DNA from: Pantoea agglomerans NBRC 102470
Lineage (GTDB): Bacteria; Pseudomonadota; Gammaproteobacteria; Enterobacterales; Enterobacteriaceae
Direction of reading: 5' to 3'
NCBI RefSeq assembly: GCF_001598475.1
Contig: NZ_BCZA01000003.1
Location: 372,001-436,000 of the forward strand
DNA: 64,000 bases
Shown here: in pieces, positions 19,919 to 29,322 of the stretch
Layout of the letters: the number at the start of each line of letters is the position of its first letter
Position numbering within the stretch: position 1 is the stretch's first letter
The notes under the pieces: generated by a model
Database searches by the model: none
Told to the model about the DNA's origin: nothing
Seen by the model: the letters and a program-made list of their open reading frames with translations, nothing else
Position numbers and translations under genes: made by a program

Positions 19919-20851
19919 TTAGTGATTCCGGTGACGCAGATGCGCCAGGCTGCCATAGAGTGAAATCAGCCGCGCATACTCTTCGGCGTCGTAGAAGTGA
20001 CAGGTTCCACGACCAAACTCCTTGGCCACCTCAATGGCAAACTTCGCCGCTGCCGCAATGTCCACTTCATGGCTGGCGCCGGTTCCGCAGCCCGGCACCA
20101 CCGACTCGGCAGTGATCGCCACCCCCACCACCGGCACATCCGTGGCGGTAGAAGGTTGCAGAATGCTGTTGAGGTGATAAACCCCATTGCCGTAAGGCGT
20201 AATATCCTGCGTGGTGATGGGAAAGGTCACCGCCGGACGGCCGCTGGTCATCTCCATGATGCGCAGCAGATCCTCCGAAACCCGCAGGATGTAGCCCTCT
20301 TTCACCGTCGGCGACAGGGCAAAGCCTTTGTGGTTGATAATGCGGTTACCTTTGGTGGTGTCGATTGACAGAATTGCATCCACACCCGCCACCACTTCAT
20401 TATCATTCATGGTGATATCGTCAATCGGCGAGTCCATGAAATCGACCGGCAGATGCGGCCGCGTGGGCGCATCCGGGCAGATATGAGTGGTAATGATGAC
20501 ATCGCCATCAAGCCTGTCGCCTTTGCTCTGCATCTGCGCCAGTTTAAGCGCGCTGGCAACGGCCGCGATCGCGCCATCCGCATCTGACACCATGCCGATA
20601 CGACCAGGACGAGCGCCGATGCCACCAAGGCGACCAATAATCCCCAGCGTCGGTGCACTGCCACCGCCTGATTTGCCCTGCGTCCCCGGGATATCAATGC
20701 GCACAAAATCGGTGCGGCCTTTGGGACCGGAGACACGAGTAAAGCGGGCATCAACATCAGGATACGCCGCGAAGAGATCCACCACCTGCTGACCGTCAAT
20801 GTGGGCGCTATCCAGTAACTCAAAAACCGCCAGGGTCTGCTGCAAACTCAT
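19919..20851 (-). CDS. DUF1177 domain protein
   Basis: 310 aa, a soluble protein of the DUF1177 family with no assigned function. Conserved HICPDAPTRPHLPVDFMDSP and a late CGTGASHEVDIAA segment give it the look of a metal-dependent amidase/peptidase-like enzyme, but this is only a resemblance. It lies 11 bases after an OPT-family transporter and 1 base before aroM, so the three are one operon; the same trio recurs in other proteobacteria, which implies a shared substrate. Confidence 0.85.
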   Translation of the reverse strand: MSLQQTLAVFELLDSAHIDGQQVVDLFAAYPDVDARFTRVSGPKGRTDFVRIDIPGTQGKSGGGSAPTLGIIGRLGGIGARPGRIGMVSDADGAIAAVASALKLAQMQSKGDRLDGDVIITTHICPDAPTRPHLPVDFMDSPIDDITMNDNEVVAGVDAILSIDTTKGNRIINHKGFALSPTVKEGYILRVSEDLLRIMEMTSGRPAVTFPITTQDITPYGNGVYHLNSILQPSTATDVPVVGVAITAESVVPGCGTGASHEVDIAAAAKFAIEVAKEFGRGTCHFYDAEEYARLISLYGSLAHLRHRNH

Positions 20852-20862
20852 GCTTTATCCTT

Positions 20863-22422
20863 TTATTTCTTGCTGCTGCTGGCAAACAGCGAATGAAAGA
20901 AGCTGTAGAGGGCATCACCGGCAATAAAGCCTGCCGCCATCACCTCCATAGGCGATCGGCCCCGCTCGCCCCAGATCCGGATGATTACAATACGTAAGGC
21001 GATCCCTACCACTACTGCCCAGCCCGCCATGGCGCTATTAATTAATAAACCGGTGGCGAGCAGCACGCCCAGCTGGCGTTTTGGTCCGCCGATCAACTGG
21101 ATAATCGCACCCGGAATTGCCCACATCAGCAGATTACCGGCGATACCTGGCTCAGCACCCGCCTGAATGGTTTTGGCATACACCCGCGCTACAGGCGGCA
21201 GCAGGTTGTCAGCAAAGAAGAAGGTATGGGCGTACCAGACCAGCGGAATCGACACAACAAAGGCGATCATAGCTGCGATGAGCTGAATACGACGTCCCCA
21301 GAGCTCCTGCTGCAGATCGGCACCGTTGCCGCGCAGGATAAAGCCCGCCTTCAGGTCATAACCCATATCGGCGAACGCCGGACCGGTGGCGGCGGTAAAG
21401 CCGCAGAGCAGGCAGAGCGCCAGCGGTGGGAAGCCGATCAGAATGCCGATAATCAGCGTAATCAGCGCCACGGCAAAGGCCGGGAACCAGCCGGAGTGCA
21501 TAGCGGCAATGCCGACAATCAGTTCATGGGCGAAAGCAGCAAACGCGGCATAAAGAACAAACAGCAGCAGCATCGCGATGCCCATCTCACTCCACAGGCC
21601 GCCCGCCAGCGCCAGCAGCGCGGAAATCACGATATAACCCACGCTGCCGAAACCCAGCGCCCGCTGCACCTCATTGCCATTACGGCTCACCACCAGCGCA
21701 TCATTTTTGCGGCTGCGGATCACCATCACGACCTGAATCAGCGCCACCAGACCGGCACCGACCATCACGCCATGCGGAATATAGAGCGCATTAATATCAA
21801 TACCGGCCACCGGCTGCGCATAGGCACGCAGCAGAAAACCGATGCCGAGCATCGACAGTGCCCAGATATTGCCGATAAACGCGGTGCCAAAGGCGGACAT
21901 CGGGATCTTCAGCATGGCACCGACGACGCCACCCACAATGCCCAGCACCAGCAGCCACGCCTGGCGTCCGCCTTTATCACCCGCTTTGATCGCTTCTGCT
22001 GCCGCAACGCCCGGTGGCCAGGCATTACTGGCCGGAAAGACGCGGGTATCAAACAGCCGATAGAGCAGCCAGGCATCCAGCAGCATCGCGGCGCTGACGC
22101 CACAGAACAGCGGCAGGACCAGTTGCGGTTCACCCAGCGCCCAGGGCACGGCAATCGGCATCAACAGACTGTTCGCCGCCCCAAAGGTGGCTGAAGAGAT
22201 GGCGGTCTGCGCCAGGTTCTGGATTTCAATTGAACGATAACGGCGAAATGCCTGCAGCGGAATACGCGCCAGCAGCATGGCAAACAGCGCGCCGATAATA
22301 GAGGTGTTAGGCGTTACGCCAATGGTGGTAATCAGCTGAATGCCAATAATGGCACCCGCGATGGAGAGAAGAATTAAAACCAGTGCCACGCCAACGTGCT
22401 TAATCGGATTTACCCGTTCCAT
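20863..22422 (-). CDS. OPT-family transporter
   Basis: 519 aa integral membrane protein with about 14 hydrophobic segments. It resembles bacterial OPT (oligopeptide/metal-chelate) permeases, including the SNAWPPGVAAAEAI loop and the late GDALYSFFHS segment. The substrate is unknown; peptides or related conjugates are possible given the downstream DUF1177 protein. First gene of the OPT-DUF1177-aroM operon, with an IclR regulator immediately upstream on the same strand. Confidence 0.85.
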   Translation of the reverse strand: MERVNPIKHVGVALVLILLSIAGAIIGIQLITTIGVTPNTSIIGALFAMLLARIPLQAFRRYRSIEIQNLAQTAISSATFGAANSLLMPIAVPWALGEPQLVLPLFCGVSAAMLLDAWLLYRLFDTRVFPASNAWPPGVAAAEAIKAGDKGGRQAWLLVLGIVGGVVGAMLKIPMSAFGTAFIGNIWALSMLGIGFLLRAYAQPVAGIDINALYIPHGVMVGAGLVALIQVVMVIRSRKNDALVVSRNGNEVQRALGFGSVGYIVISALLALAGGLWSEMGIAMLLLFVLYAAFAAFAHELIVGIAAMHSGWFPAFAVALITLIIGILIGFPPLALCLLCGFTAATGPAFADMGYDLKAGFILRGNGADLQQELWGRRIQLIAAMIAFVVSIPLVWYAHTFFFADNLLPPVARVYAKTIQAGAEPGIAGNLLMWAIPGAIIQLIGGPKRQLGVLLATGLLINSAMAGWAVVVGIALRIVIIRIWGERGRSPMEVMAAGFIAGDALYSFFHSLFASSSKK

Positions 22423-22641
22423 ATGTCCCCGCCAGTCCTTGTCCAGAAGAAATGAAATAACGTCTACCCGCCTGCTGGCCGGTTTACGCCGGTTATCAGT
22501 TTCACTGCTCTGATGCGCACAGAGATTGCAACAGCCACTGCAGATGGTCGTCCCTCCGCATGCTGAACCGATACAGGAGGCAATGAGAGACGGACACAGG
22601 CAACCGGAGTGATGCGTAAAGCGTGGCGATCAGATTGAAAG

Positions 22642-22661
22642 AAAAAGGCCCGAAGGCCTTT
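22642..22661 (-). terminator. Intrinsic terminator of the IclR gene
   Basis: On the minus strand, AAAGGCC, a TTCG tetraloop, GGCCTTT and a T-rich tail form a textbook terminator 50 bases after the regulator's stop. It separates the regulator from the OPT operon. Confidence 0.8.
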
Positions 22662-22710
22662 GTTTTCCCTGGTGTGGCGAAAGTACTACGCCGATAAAAA
22701 CGGTGTGAAG

Positions 22711-23463
22711 TTACGCGCCATATTTTTCGGTCATCTCTGTGGCCGTTGCGCGTAATGCTTCAAGGAGCTCTGACGGGAAACCCGGTTCAGACTCCATAGA
22801 CGGAAACGACAGGCAGAGTGCCACCGTTTCGCCATGATGTTTGTTATGAACAATAACTGACAGCGAGCTGATGCCTGGCAGCGATTCATTTCGGGCCAGT
22901 GACCAACCCTGCTGGCGGATCTCAGCCAGTCTGGCACAGAGTGCCTCAGGACTTTGCGGCGAGTTCGCTGATGCGACCTGCCATTGATCATGGAAGCGCG
23001 CCAGCACCTCTTCATCACTTAACTGCGCTAACAGCGCCCGGCCGGTTGAGGTCGCGGCAGCCGGCATCCGACTGCCCGGCGGCGTGACCATCTGCGTAAA
23101 GTGACGCCCATGAAACATACGCATCACTAATACTTCCCGCCCGTCGAGCTTCGACACGTAACCCATGCAGCCGGTCTTCGCAGCCAGCCTGACCATCGCC
23201 GCTGAAACGCTGTCAACCAGCGGTGCCGAAAGATAATGTCCGGCGGCAGCCAGCAATACGCGACCAATGTGATAACCGCGCGTATCCGCATTCCGCTCCA
23301 GCAGCCCCTGACTTTCCATGGTGGCCAGCAGACGCGAAACGGTGCTTTTTGGCAGGTTTAACGCCTCAACCACCTCACTGAATGAGAGACCAACATGCCC
23401 CTGCGTCACACCTTTGTGCTGAAACAATCGAAGTACGGCGGCAGCATTTTCAAGTGTGGTCAT
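22711..23463 (-). CDS. IclR-family transcriptional regulator
   Basis: 250 aa. The N-terminal winged helix carries LSFSEVVEALNLPKSTVSRL; the C-terminal GAF-like effector domain follows from about residue 75. Located just upstream of the OPT-DUF1177-aroM operon and on the same strand, so it probably controls it and itself. A perfect palindrome resembling IclR-family sites lies 8-24 bases upstream of its start. Confidence 0.9.
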   Translation of the reverse strand: MTTLENAAAVLRLFQHKGVTQGHVGLSFSEVVEALNLPKSTVSRLLATMESQGLLERNADTRGYHIGRVLLAAAGHYLSAPLVDSVSAAMVRLAAKTGCMGYVSKLDGREVLVMRMFHGRHFTQMVTPPGSRMPAAATSTGRALLAQLSDEEVLARFHDQWQVASANSPQSPEALCARLAEIRQQGWSLARNESLPGISSLSVIVHNKHHGETVALCLSFPSMESEPGFPSELLEALRATATEMTEKYGA

Positions 23464-23470
23464 GTTACGT

Positions 23471-23487
23471 GTTCCACTATATGGAAC
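23471..23487. promoter_or_regulatory. Candidate IclR-type operator
   Basis: GTTCCA-CTATA-TGGAAC is a perfect 6-bp inverted repeat with a 5-base spacer, followed by another GTTCC. IclR-family regulators commonly bind GTTCCA/TGGAAC-like palindromes. Its place just upstream of the regulator start suggests autoregulation. Confidence 0.55.
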
Positions 23488-23812
23488 TAAGTTCCTCTGT
23501 TGGTTTGATGAAAATAAAGCGTGGCGCTGAATCGGTCAAGCGACAATTTGACTCACACAGAGATCGGCAGCAGAGAAAATAAGGGGATAAAAATGATTAG
23601 CGGGGCTTTATCTGGTGAGACAAGGAGAGTGCAGAACAGAAGCATACGCAGAGAGCATTCAACAGTAAATCTGCGTCAATTTCGCTTCTTAAATAACCCG
23701 ATCGGCTTCAGGTGGGAGTAAAAAGAGGCGTGGTTCAGGCACAGCGTCAGGCGGGTCAGTAATAAGCAGTTATCCGGTGTAACAGGCTGGCGTCCCTGCC
23801 AGCAGTGAAGCT
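23488..23812. other. Intergenic region between the IclR gene and yaiA
   Basis: About 325 bases without a convincing gene; a 66-codon plus-strand frame beginning at 23521 has no ribosome site and no recognisable product. It contains the promoter for the regulator. Confidence 0.4.
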
Positions 23813-24004
23813 TTACTCTTTTTCAACGTCTTCGTAGCGCGCTTTGGCGTCACGCGCTTCTTCTTCCGTTTCGTGCTCACTGATTAATGAATTCGGTTTG
23901 GGATGATCAGCTCGCAATTCGTAAGAGGTTACTTTATTACCTTCAGTGCCCTTTTCAACTGGCACAACTTTCGCTTCACGTGGATACGGTGGTCTGGTCG
24001 GCAT
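23813..24004 (-). CDS. yaiA: YaiA family protein
   Basis: 63 aa, the same length as E. coli YaiA and colinear with it ([13 protein letters not shown] at the start, [15 protein letters not shown] in the middle, [10 protein letters not shown] at the end). The start at 24002-24004 was chosen by this alignment over an upstream ATG. YaiA has no established function; it sits downstream of aroL as in E. coli and is probably co-transcribed with it. Confidence 0.92.
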   Translation of the reverse strand: MPTRPPYPREAKVVPVEKGTEGNKVTSYELRADHPKPNSLISEHETEEEARDAKARYEDVEKE

Positions 24005-24115
24005 ACTGTGTCCCTCTTGTCTGAATAACATTCCACAGGACAGGCCGCTGCCTGTCATAGGATAAGTATAGACAATGCCGTCTGAAGCGGGATCAAAGCG
24101 GGAAAAATCTGAGGG

Positions 24116-24640
24116 TTAGCTGGCGCGCGCCAGGGAGAGTGACAGCAGAATTTCCTCTACCACGCACTCAGGCGATTGCATCGCATTCACCTGATGATGG
24201 GCCGCAGCCTGATAGAGATGCGCACGTTCACGCAGCACATCACTCATCTCATCAGCAATCGGACGGCCGGTTAAGGTCGGACGCTGGGCCGCTTCAGGTT
24301 CACTTTCCAGCCGCTCTGCCAGCACCTCGGGTGACGCGCTAAGCCAGATCACCTGGCCCTGCTCCTGCATAAAACGGCAGTTCTCTTCAGCCAGAATCAT
24401 GCCGCCGCCGGTGGCAATGACGGTTCCGGGTGCCGTCACCGCTTTAAGCGATTCCGTTTCACGGGCGCGGAAACCTTCCCAGCCTTCCTCCGCCACAATC
24501 TCCGTCACGCTCCGCTGCGTGCTGAGTTGCAGATGGTGATCGGTATCCGTAAAGGCGTAGCCCAGCGCCCGCGACAACGCCTCGCCGACCGTGGTTTTGC
24601 CGCAACCGCGAGCGCCAATCAAAAAGATGGGTAGTGACAT
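24116..24640 (-). CDS. aroL: Shikimate kinase II AroL
   Basis: Phosphorylates shikimate with ATP in the pathway to chorismate and aromatic amino acids. 174 aa from the ATG at 24638-24640, equal to E. coli AroL; the longer open frame upstream is non-coding. Walker A GARGCGKTT lies at 9-17, the shikimate-binding D-x-D at TDTDH, GFRARET, TVIATGGG, and the lid region RPTLTGRP follow. Confidence 0.96.
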   Translation of the reverse strand: MSLPIFLIGARGCGKTTVGEALSRALGYAFTDTDHHLQLSTQRSVTEIVAEEGWEGFRARETESLKAVTAPGTVIATGGGMILAEENCRFMQEQGQVIWLSASPEVLAERLESEPEAAQRPTLTGRPIADEMSDVLRERAHLYQAAAHHQVNAMQSPECVVEEILLSLSLARAS

Positions 24641-24955
24641 CAGGGCCGTTCCTCCGCCTGACCGCGCGATGCGGCTGCATGGTGAGCTTATTAATGCGAC
24701 GCATAATAACTGGAAATTATTATGGCCTCTACCTGTCAGGCACGATTTACGCATTTTCGTCCCCTGAACAGCGACAATCTTTGTGTTTTCAAGGGGAAAT
24801 GCATGCACGTTTTGTGCATCAGGGCCGTAACAGAGCGATAAAAACTCCGCAAAAGAGCGGCTAAAATGCGTCGGCAATATTTGCTTACTGCCCCGATTTT
24901 ACTTTTCACGCTGGCGCCCACATATACTGGTAACAATCGCCACAGGAGAGTCATC
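24641..24955. other. Divergent promoter region of aroL and the DUF2076 gene
   Basis: 315 bases with no gene. It holds an inverted repeat ATGCAC-GTTTT-GTGCAT around 24799-24815. In E. coli aroL is controlled by TyrR and TrpR; no convincing TyrR box (TGTAAA-N6-TTTACA) could be seen by eye here. Confidence 0.4.
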
Positions 24956-25672
24956 ATGCAACGCGAAGAACAACAACTGATCGAAGGGCTGTTCAGCCGT
25001 CTGAAACAGGCTGAAAGCCAGACCGTGGCACGCGATGCCGCTGCCGAACAACTGATTAACCAGCATCTGCAGGCGCAGCCGGGCGCGCCTTACTACATGG
25101 CACAGGCGATCCTGATTCAGGAAGCGGCGCTGAAAAAACTCAATGAGAAAGTATCGGCGCTGGAAAGCCAGCTGGCCCAGCAACAGCAGCAGCAACCTGC
25201 ACAGAGCAGCGGCGGCTTTCTGTCCGGGCTGTTTGGCAGCGGTTCGCGTCAGCAGCCGCCTGTGCAGCAGCAACAGCAATCGTCACCGTGGAACAGTGCG
25301 CCACAGCAACCGGCTCAGCCGCAATATGCGCCTGCACAAGCGCCTGCACCACGCGGCACCGGTTTCCTCGGCGGCGCACTGCAGACAGCTGTGGGTGTGG
25401 CGGGCGGTGTGGTGATGGCCGATATGCTGACCAGCATGTTCCACCATTCACAGCCGGAAGAGATTGTGAACATCATCAATGAGCCACCCCTGCCCGATGT
25501 GAATGACAATCTCAACACCTTCAACGGTGGCGATGACAATGCCGATACCTTTAACGGCGGTAACGACAACGCCTTCCTCGACCAGAATACAGGCTGGGAC
25601 AGTAATTATGCCGACAACAGCGATCTCAATGATTTTGGCGGCAACGATTACGACGACGACAGCTTCGTTTAA
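24956..25672 (+). CDS. DUF2076 domain protein
   Basis: 238 aa from the ATG at 24956 behind CAGGAGAG. The N-terminal 75 residues form helices ending in a leucine/glutamine coiled coil (the conserved part of the DUF2076 family, with LIEGLFSRLKQAE). Then come a Q/P-rich linker, a glycine-rich hydrophobic segment (GFLGGALQTAVGVAGGVVMADML) and a strongly acidic Asn/Asp-rich tail with a repeated TFNGGDDNA-like unit. No function is established. The stop lies 2 bases from the convergent yaiI stop. Confidence 0.85.
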   Translation: MQREEQQLIEGLFSRLKQAESQTVARDAAAEQLINQHLQAQPGAPYYMAQAILIQEAALKKLNEKVSALESQLAQQQQQQPAQSSGGFLSGLFGSGSRQQPPVQQQQQSSPWNSAPQQPAQPQYAPAQAPAPRGTGFLGGALQTAVGVAGGVVMADMLTSMFHHSQPEEIVNIINEPPLPDVNDNLNTFNGGDDNADTFNGGNDNAFLDQNTGWDSNYADNSDLNDFGGNDYDDDSFV

Positions 25673-25674
25673 CT

Positions 25675-26124
25675 TCAGCGTTTCTGCTGGGTGAGCCAGC
25701 TATCCAGCTCATTTGCAAACTGCTGGCGGTCACGCGGACTCATCGCCGCGGGGCCGCCGGTCTGCACCCCACTTGACCGCAGGGTATCCATAAAATCCCG
25801 CATCGTCAGGCGTTCACGTATCGTCGCCGGTGAGTAACGCTCGCCGCGCGGATTCAGCGCCGCCGCACCCTTCTCAATCACCTCTGCTGCCAGCGGGATA
25901 TCGGCGGTGATCACCAGATCGCCTGGCTGACAACGTCTGACGATCTCATTGTCCGCCACATCAAATCCGGCAGGCACCTGCAGGGTACGCAGATACGGTG
26001 AGGGCGGAACACGCAGAAACTGGTTCGCCACAAAAGTGATGGTAGTTGCGGTGCGGTCGGCTGCGCGGTAGAGCACCTCTTTGATTACATTCGGACAGGC
26101 ATCGGCATCGACCCAGATAAACAT
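25675..26124 (-). CDS. yaiI: UPF0178 family protein YaiI
   Basis: 149 aa PIN-like (DUF188) protein of unknown function. It is highly similar to E. coli Yai[15 protein letters not shown] at the start, then [29 protein letters not shown]. Three ATG codons are in tandem; the third is 6 bases from AAGGA and is chosen, the first having no spacing at all. Confidence 0.93.
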   Translation of the reverse strand: MFIWVDADACPNVIKEVLYRAADRTATTITFVANQFLRVPPSPYLRTLQVPAGFDVADNEIVRRCQPGDLVITADIPLAAEVIEKGAAALNPRGERYSPATIRERLTMRDFMDTLRSSGVQTGGPAAMSPRDRQQFANELDSWLTQQKR

Positions 26125-26292
26125 CATCATTCCTTACAGTCAGAGAAGAGTAAGATCTTGCCGGGTTCCCCCTAAATGGCAAATTTTATTTGCGGCGCGC
26201 TTTCCAGCCTGCGCCTGGCTGACTTGTTATTCAGGCTGGCTGAAGTAAGCTAGCTCACTGAGAAAAACGAATAATGTCCTAAGGAGATGGCG

Positions 26293-27105
26293 ATGCTGGC
26301 AAAGAAAATCGGGTTTATCGGCGGGGGAAATATGGCGAAAGCCATTATCGGCGGACTGGTCAACAGCGGCAAAATCGCCCCGTCTGATATCTTCGTTTAC
26401 GATCGCAAAGCAGAGACCAACCAGGCGATGGCAGAGCAGTATGGCATCAACGCAGCCGAGAGCGCTGAAGCGCTGGCGCGTGAAGTGGACATCCTGTTCG
26501 GCGCGGTCAAACCCAATGTCATTCTGAAAGTCTTAAAAGAGCTGACAGGCAGCCTGAAAAAAGAGGCGCTGGTGGTGTCGATTGCGGCTGGGGTGACGCT
26601 CGATTCGCTCTCATCGGTGCTGGGTTACGATCGTAAAATTGTCCGTGCGATGCCGAATACTCCCTCGCTGGTCAGCGAAGGCATGACCTCGGTCACGCCC
26701 AACGTGCTGGTTGAGCAGGCGGAAATCGACGAGGTGATAGCGATTTTTGAGAGCTTCGGCAAAGCGGCCGTGGTGGATGAATATCTGATTCACTCCGTGG
26801 TCGGCGTCAGCGGTTCTGCGCCGGCCTACGTGTTTATGTTTATCGAAGCGATGGCCGATGCGGCCGTACTGGGCGGCATGCCACGCGCTCAGGCCTATCA
26901 GTTTGCTGCACAGGCGGTGAAAGGGGCGGCGCAGATGGTGCTGACCACCGGTAAACATCCGGCTGAACTCAAAGATATGGTCTGCTCCCCAGGCGGCACC
27001 ACCATCGAAGCGGTGAAAGTGCTGGAAGAGAAAGGCATGCGCTCGGCGGTGATGGAAGCGATGCTGCAGTGCATGGCGAAGTCAGAGAAACTGAGCCGCA
27101 GCTAA
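26293..27105 (+). CDS. proC: Pyrroline-5-carboxylate reductase ProC
   Basis: Last step of proline biosynthesis, reducing pyrroline-5-carboxylate with NAD(P)H. 270 aa with the Rossmann GFIGGGNM near the start and the C-terminal dimer signature DMVCSPGGTTIEAVKVLEE. The ATG at 26293 is 6 bases from AAGGAG; the ATG at 26287 abuts it and is less likely. The other two proline genes, proB and proA, are at the far end of this window. Confidence 0.96.
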   Translation: MLAKKIGFIGGGNMAKAIIGGLVNSGKIAPSDIFVYDRKAETNQAMAEQYGINAAESAEALAREVDILFGAVKPNVILKVLKELTGSLKKEALVVSIAAGVTLDSLSSVLGYDRKIVRAMPNTPSLVSEGMTSVTPNVLVEQAEIDEVIAIFESFGKAAVVDEYLIHSVVGVSGSAPAYVFMFIEAMADAAVLGGMPRAQAYQFAAQAVKGAAQMVLTTGKHPAELKDMVCSPGGTTIEAVKVLEEKGMRSAVMEAMLQCMAKSEKLSRS

Positions 27106-27123
27106 CCGCTCAACAAAGGATGT

Positions 27124-27155
27124 GCAAGGCGGCCCCGCACGCTGGCCCGCCTTGC
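27124..27155 (+). terminator. Hairpin after proC
   Basis: A 9-bp perfect stem (GCAAGGCGG / CCGCCTTGC) with a 14-base loop lies between the convergent ends of proC and the oxidoreductase. There is no T tract, so it could stabilise 3' ends or act as a weak terminator. Confidence 0.4.
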
Positions 27156-27172
27156 CTCCAGCTTAACAGATA

Positions 27173-28699
27173 TTAACGGATCTGTTCCTGACAGAGCGCC
27201 ACCGCGTCGGCAAACGTCATCGGCTGCTGCATCCGCTCCACCAGCTCAGCGGTCAGCGTATACATGCCGCATGAGCAGATTGCCGCCAGCCTCCCCTGCT
27301 GGCCATAAAACGCCATAAACTTTTTATCCTCCAGCGAGCCGAGCAGCTGGAATGAATCCCATTCTTTGGCATGGCCCAGATACTCATAACGGGTGCCATA
27401 CTGCGTAGTCCAGAAGAACGGCACACGATCAAACGCGACGGTCTGGTCCAGCATATTCCATGCGGCGGTTTGTCCCTGCTGATGCGCGACGCGATAGTGC
27501 TCAATGCGCAGCGGCCCCTGTGCCGACGGATACGTGGCGATATCTCCCGCCACCCAGATATTGTCAGCGACCCGTAACTGCTCATCCGCCTGCAGGCTGC
27601 CATCCTCTGCCAGCGGGAGATCGTGGATAAAGTCGGTAGCCGGTTTAACCCCGGTGGCAAACAGCACCACCGTCGCGTCCAGCAACCGTCCGCCCTTGAG
27701 CTGCACGCCACTCACCCGCTGGTCGCCCTGTAAGGCTTCGATCTCGCCCTGCACCCACTTCACGCCGTTCTGCTCATGCAGCTGATAGAAATAGCGGCCA
27801 ATCTGATCGCCAAACTGTTTAGCAAAGGGCAACGCCTGTCGGGCGATTACCGTCACGTCAATGTCACGATTACGCAGCGCCGACGCCAGTTCGGTGCCGA
27901 TAAAACTGTTGCCGATAATCACGATTTTATGGCTGGCATCCACCGACTGAAGCAGCTCATCTGTCTGCGCTTTGCTGCGCAGCAGATGAACCCCATCGAG
28001 ATCGCTGCCCGGCAAATCGGGGCGGACTGGCGTCGCGCCGCTGGCGATCAGCAGTTTGTCGAAAGGGAGCGTCTCGCCATCCTCGAAAATCAGCCGTTGC
28101 TGCTGGGCATCCAGGCGGCTCACGGTAGCCTGAAGCCGTTCAACGTGGTCCATCACATCCGCTTTCAGCAGCTGCGGCACCTCGCTGATATCCATTTTGC
28201 CCGACGGCACAAATTTGGTCAGCGCGGTGCGGTCGTAAGGCGCATCCGCTTCCCGCTCAACCAGAATCACGCGGCCTTTGAAGCCTTCATGGCGCAGACG
28301 CCACAGCGCCGCGCTGCCCGCCGCCCCACCACCGAGCACCACATAGACCGGTGCTTCTGCCCCACTGCCAATCGGCGCCGCGGCGGACATCCCTTTCGGA
28401 TTCACCAGCACCCGGCCCTCTTCAATGCGCAGCGGATACTGTTTGAGATCGGCTAACGCCAGCGGTTCACACATTTTTCCACTGGCCAGATTAAACGCGG
28501 CTTTGTGCCACGGACAGACCAGCCGATCGCCGCAAATCGCGCCCTGCTCCAGCGGCGCGCCTGCGTGCGGGCATTTCGCCTGATAAGCACGTACATTGTC
28601 GCCTTCGCGGATCAGCAACACTTCCACCTCGCCGAGCGTTTTTTTAACCGGCTGGCGCTGGGGCAGATCGTTCAGGTCGACGGTAAATTGATAGTTCAC
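27173..28699 (-). CDS. Rieske-type FAD-dependent oxidoreductase (AIF-like)
   Basis: 508 aa fusion of an N-terminal Rieske [2Fe-2S] domain (C43-P-H45 and C62-PW-H65) and a pyridine-nucleotide-disulfide-type FAD/NAD(P)H reductase (GGGAAGSAAL and the second nucleotide site IGNSFIGTELASAL), with the C-terminal reductase domain. Such proteins resemble apoptosis-inducing factor-like reductases and ferredoxin reductases of oxygenases, but no oxygenase is nearby. It occupies the position of dgcC (adrA) relative to proC in E. coli. The electron acceptor is unknown. Confidence 0.88.
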   Translation of the reverse strand: MNYQFTVDLNDLPQRQPVKKTLGEVEVLLIREGDNVRAYQAKCPHAGAPLEQGAICGDRLVCPWHKAAFNLASGKMCEPLALADLKQYPLRIEEGRVLVNPKGMSAAAPIGSGAEAPVYVVLGGGAAGSAALWRLRHEGFKGRVILVEREADAPYDRTALTKFVPSGKMDISEVPQLLKADVMDHVERLQATVSRLDAQQQRLIFEDGETLPFDKLLIASGATPVRPDLPGSDLDGVHLLRSKAQTDELLQSVDASHKIVIIGNSFIGTELASALRNRDIDVTVIARQALPFAKQFGDQIGRYFYQLHEQNGVKWVQGEIEALQGDQRVSGVQLKGGRLLDATVVLFATGVKPATDFIHDLPLAEDGSLQADEQLRVADNIWVAGDIATYPSAQGPLRIEHYRVAHQQGQTAAWNMLDQTVAFDRVPFFWTTQYGTRYEYLGHAKEWDSFQLLGSLEDKKFMAFYGQQGRLAAICSCGMYTLTAELVERMQQPMTFADAVALCQEQIR

Positions 28700-28904
28700 G
28701 ACATGGCTCCTTTAACGGTTCTTGTCTTGTGCTGCGCGGCAAAACAGAGTGCTGCGCAAATCCCCACAAACAGTAAGTGTGGCAAAAGAACCGGGAAGCC
28801 TGGCGATGAATGCTTATCAGAAGTTTAACATGCTGTTATAGAAGGGAATTTAATCAGCATTGCGCGGGAAGGAGAAGCGGCCACCTGCGTGACCGTGGGG
28901 ATAA

Positions 28905-29207
28905 TCAGCTTTTTTTCAGGCACTGGCTCATAAAGGTTTTACGCGCATCGCCCGCCAGTTTTTTATCACCAGCTTCGCCGTTACAGCTTTTCATTTTCAT
29001 CTGCTGCGGTGACATCTGCGACAGCTTGCTGTCCTTTTTCAGGCATTCACTCATAAAGGTTTTGCGCGCATCCCCTTTAAGATCCTGTGATTTAGCATGC
29101 TGGTTACACATCGTCATCTTCTCCTGCTGCGGGGTCTTTTCCGCCGCACCGGCCAGTCCACTGACCAGCAGGCCCGCCATCATCATCGCCATTAAACCGA
29201 CTTTCAT
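28905..29207 (-). CDS. psiF: Phosphate starvation-inducible protein PsiF
   Basis: 100 aa secreted protein with a signal peptide ending near AGAAE and two copies of a motif C-N-x8-9-KGDARKTFMSxCLKK, the hallmark of PsiF. In E. coli psiF lies downstream of phoA in the Pho regulon; here phoA is absent and psiF follows iraP on the same strand. The function is unknown. Confidence 0.93.
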   Translation of the reverse strand: MKVGLMAMMMAGLLVSGLAGAAEKTPQQEKMTMCNQHAKSQDLKGDARKTFMSECLKKDSKLSQMSPQQMKMKSCNGEAGDKKLAGDARKTFMSQCLKKS

Positions 29208-29322
29208 CTTGTTATCTCCACAGTGGATTGTCCTTTGTTATTCTGGCAGCGAATAAGCAAAGCGGAAAATGTTTCAGGTCAAAGTGATGTGAAGATCCCA
29301 TTCCAGTCTGGCACTGGGATCG

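Noticed and set aside
23521-23721. 66-codon plus-strand frame between the IclR gene and yaiA
   Set aside because: No ribosome site, unlikely composition, no family.
28810-29256. 148-codon plus-strand frame opposite psiF
   Set aside because: Mirror of psiF, whose duplicated PsiF motif is unmistakable on the other strand.
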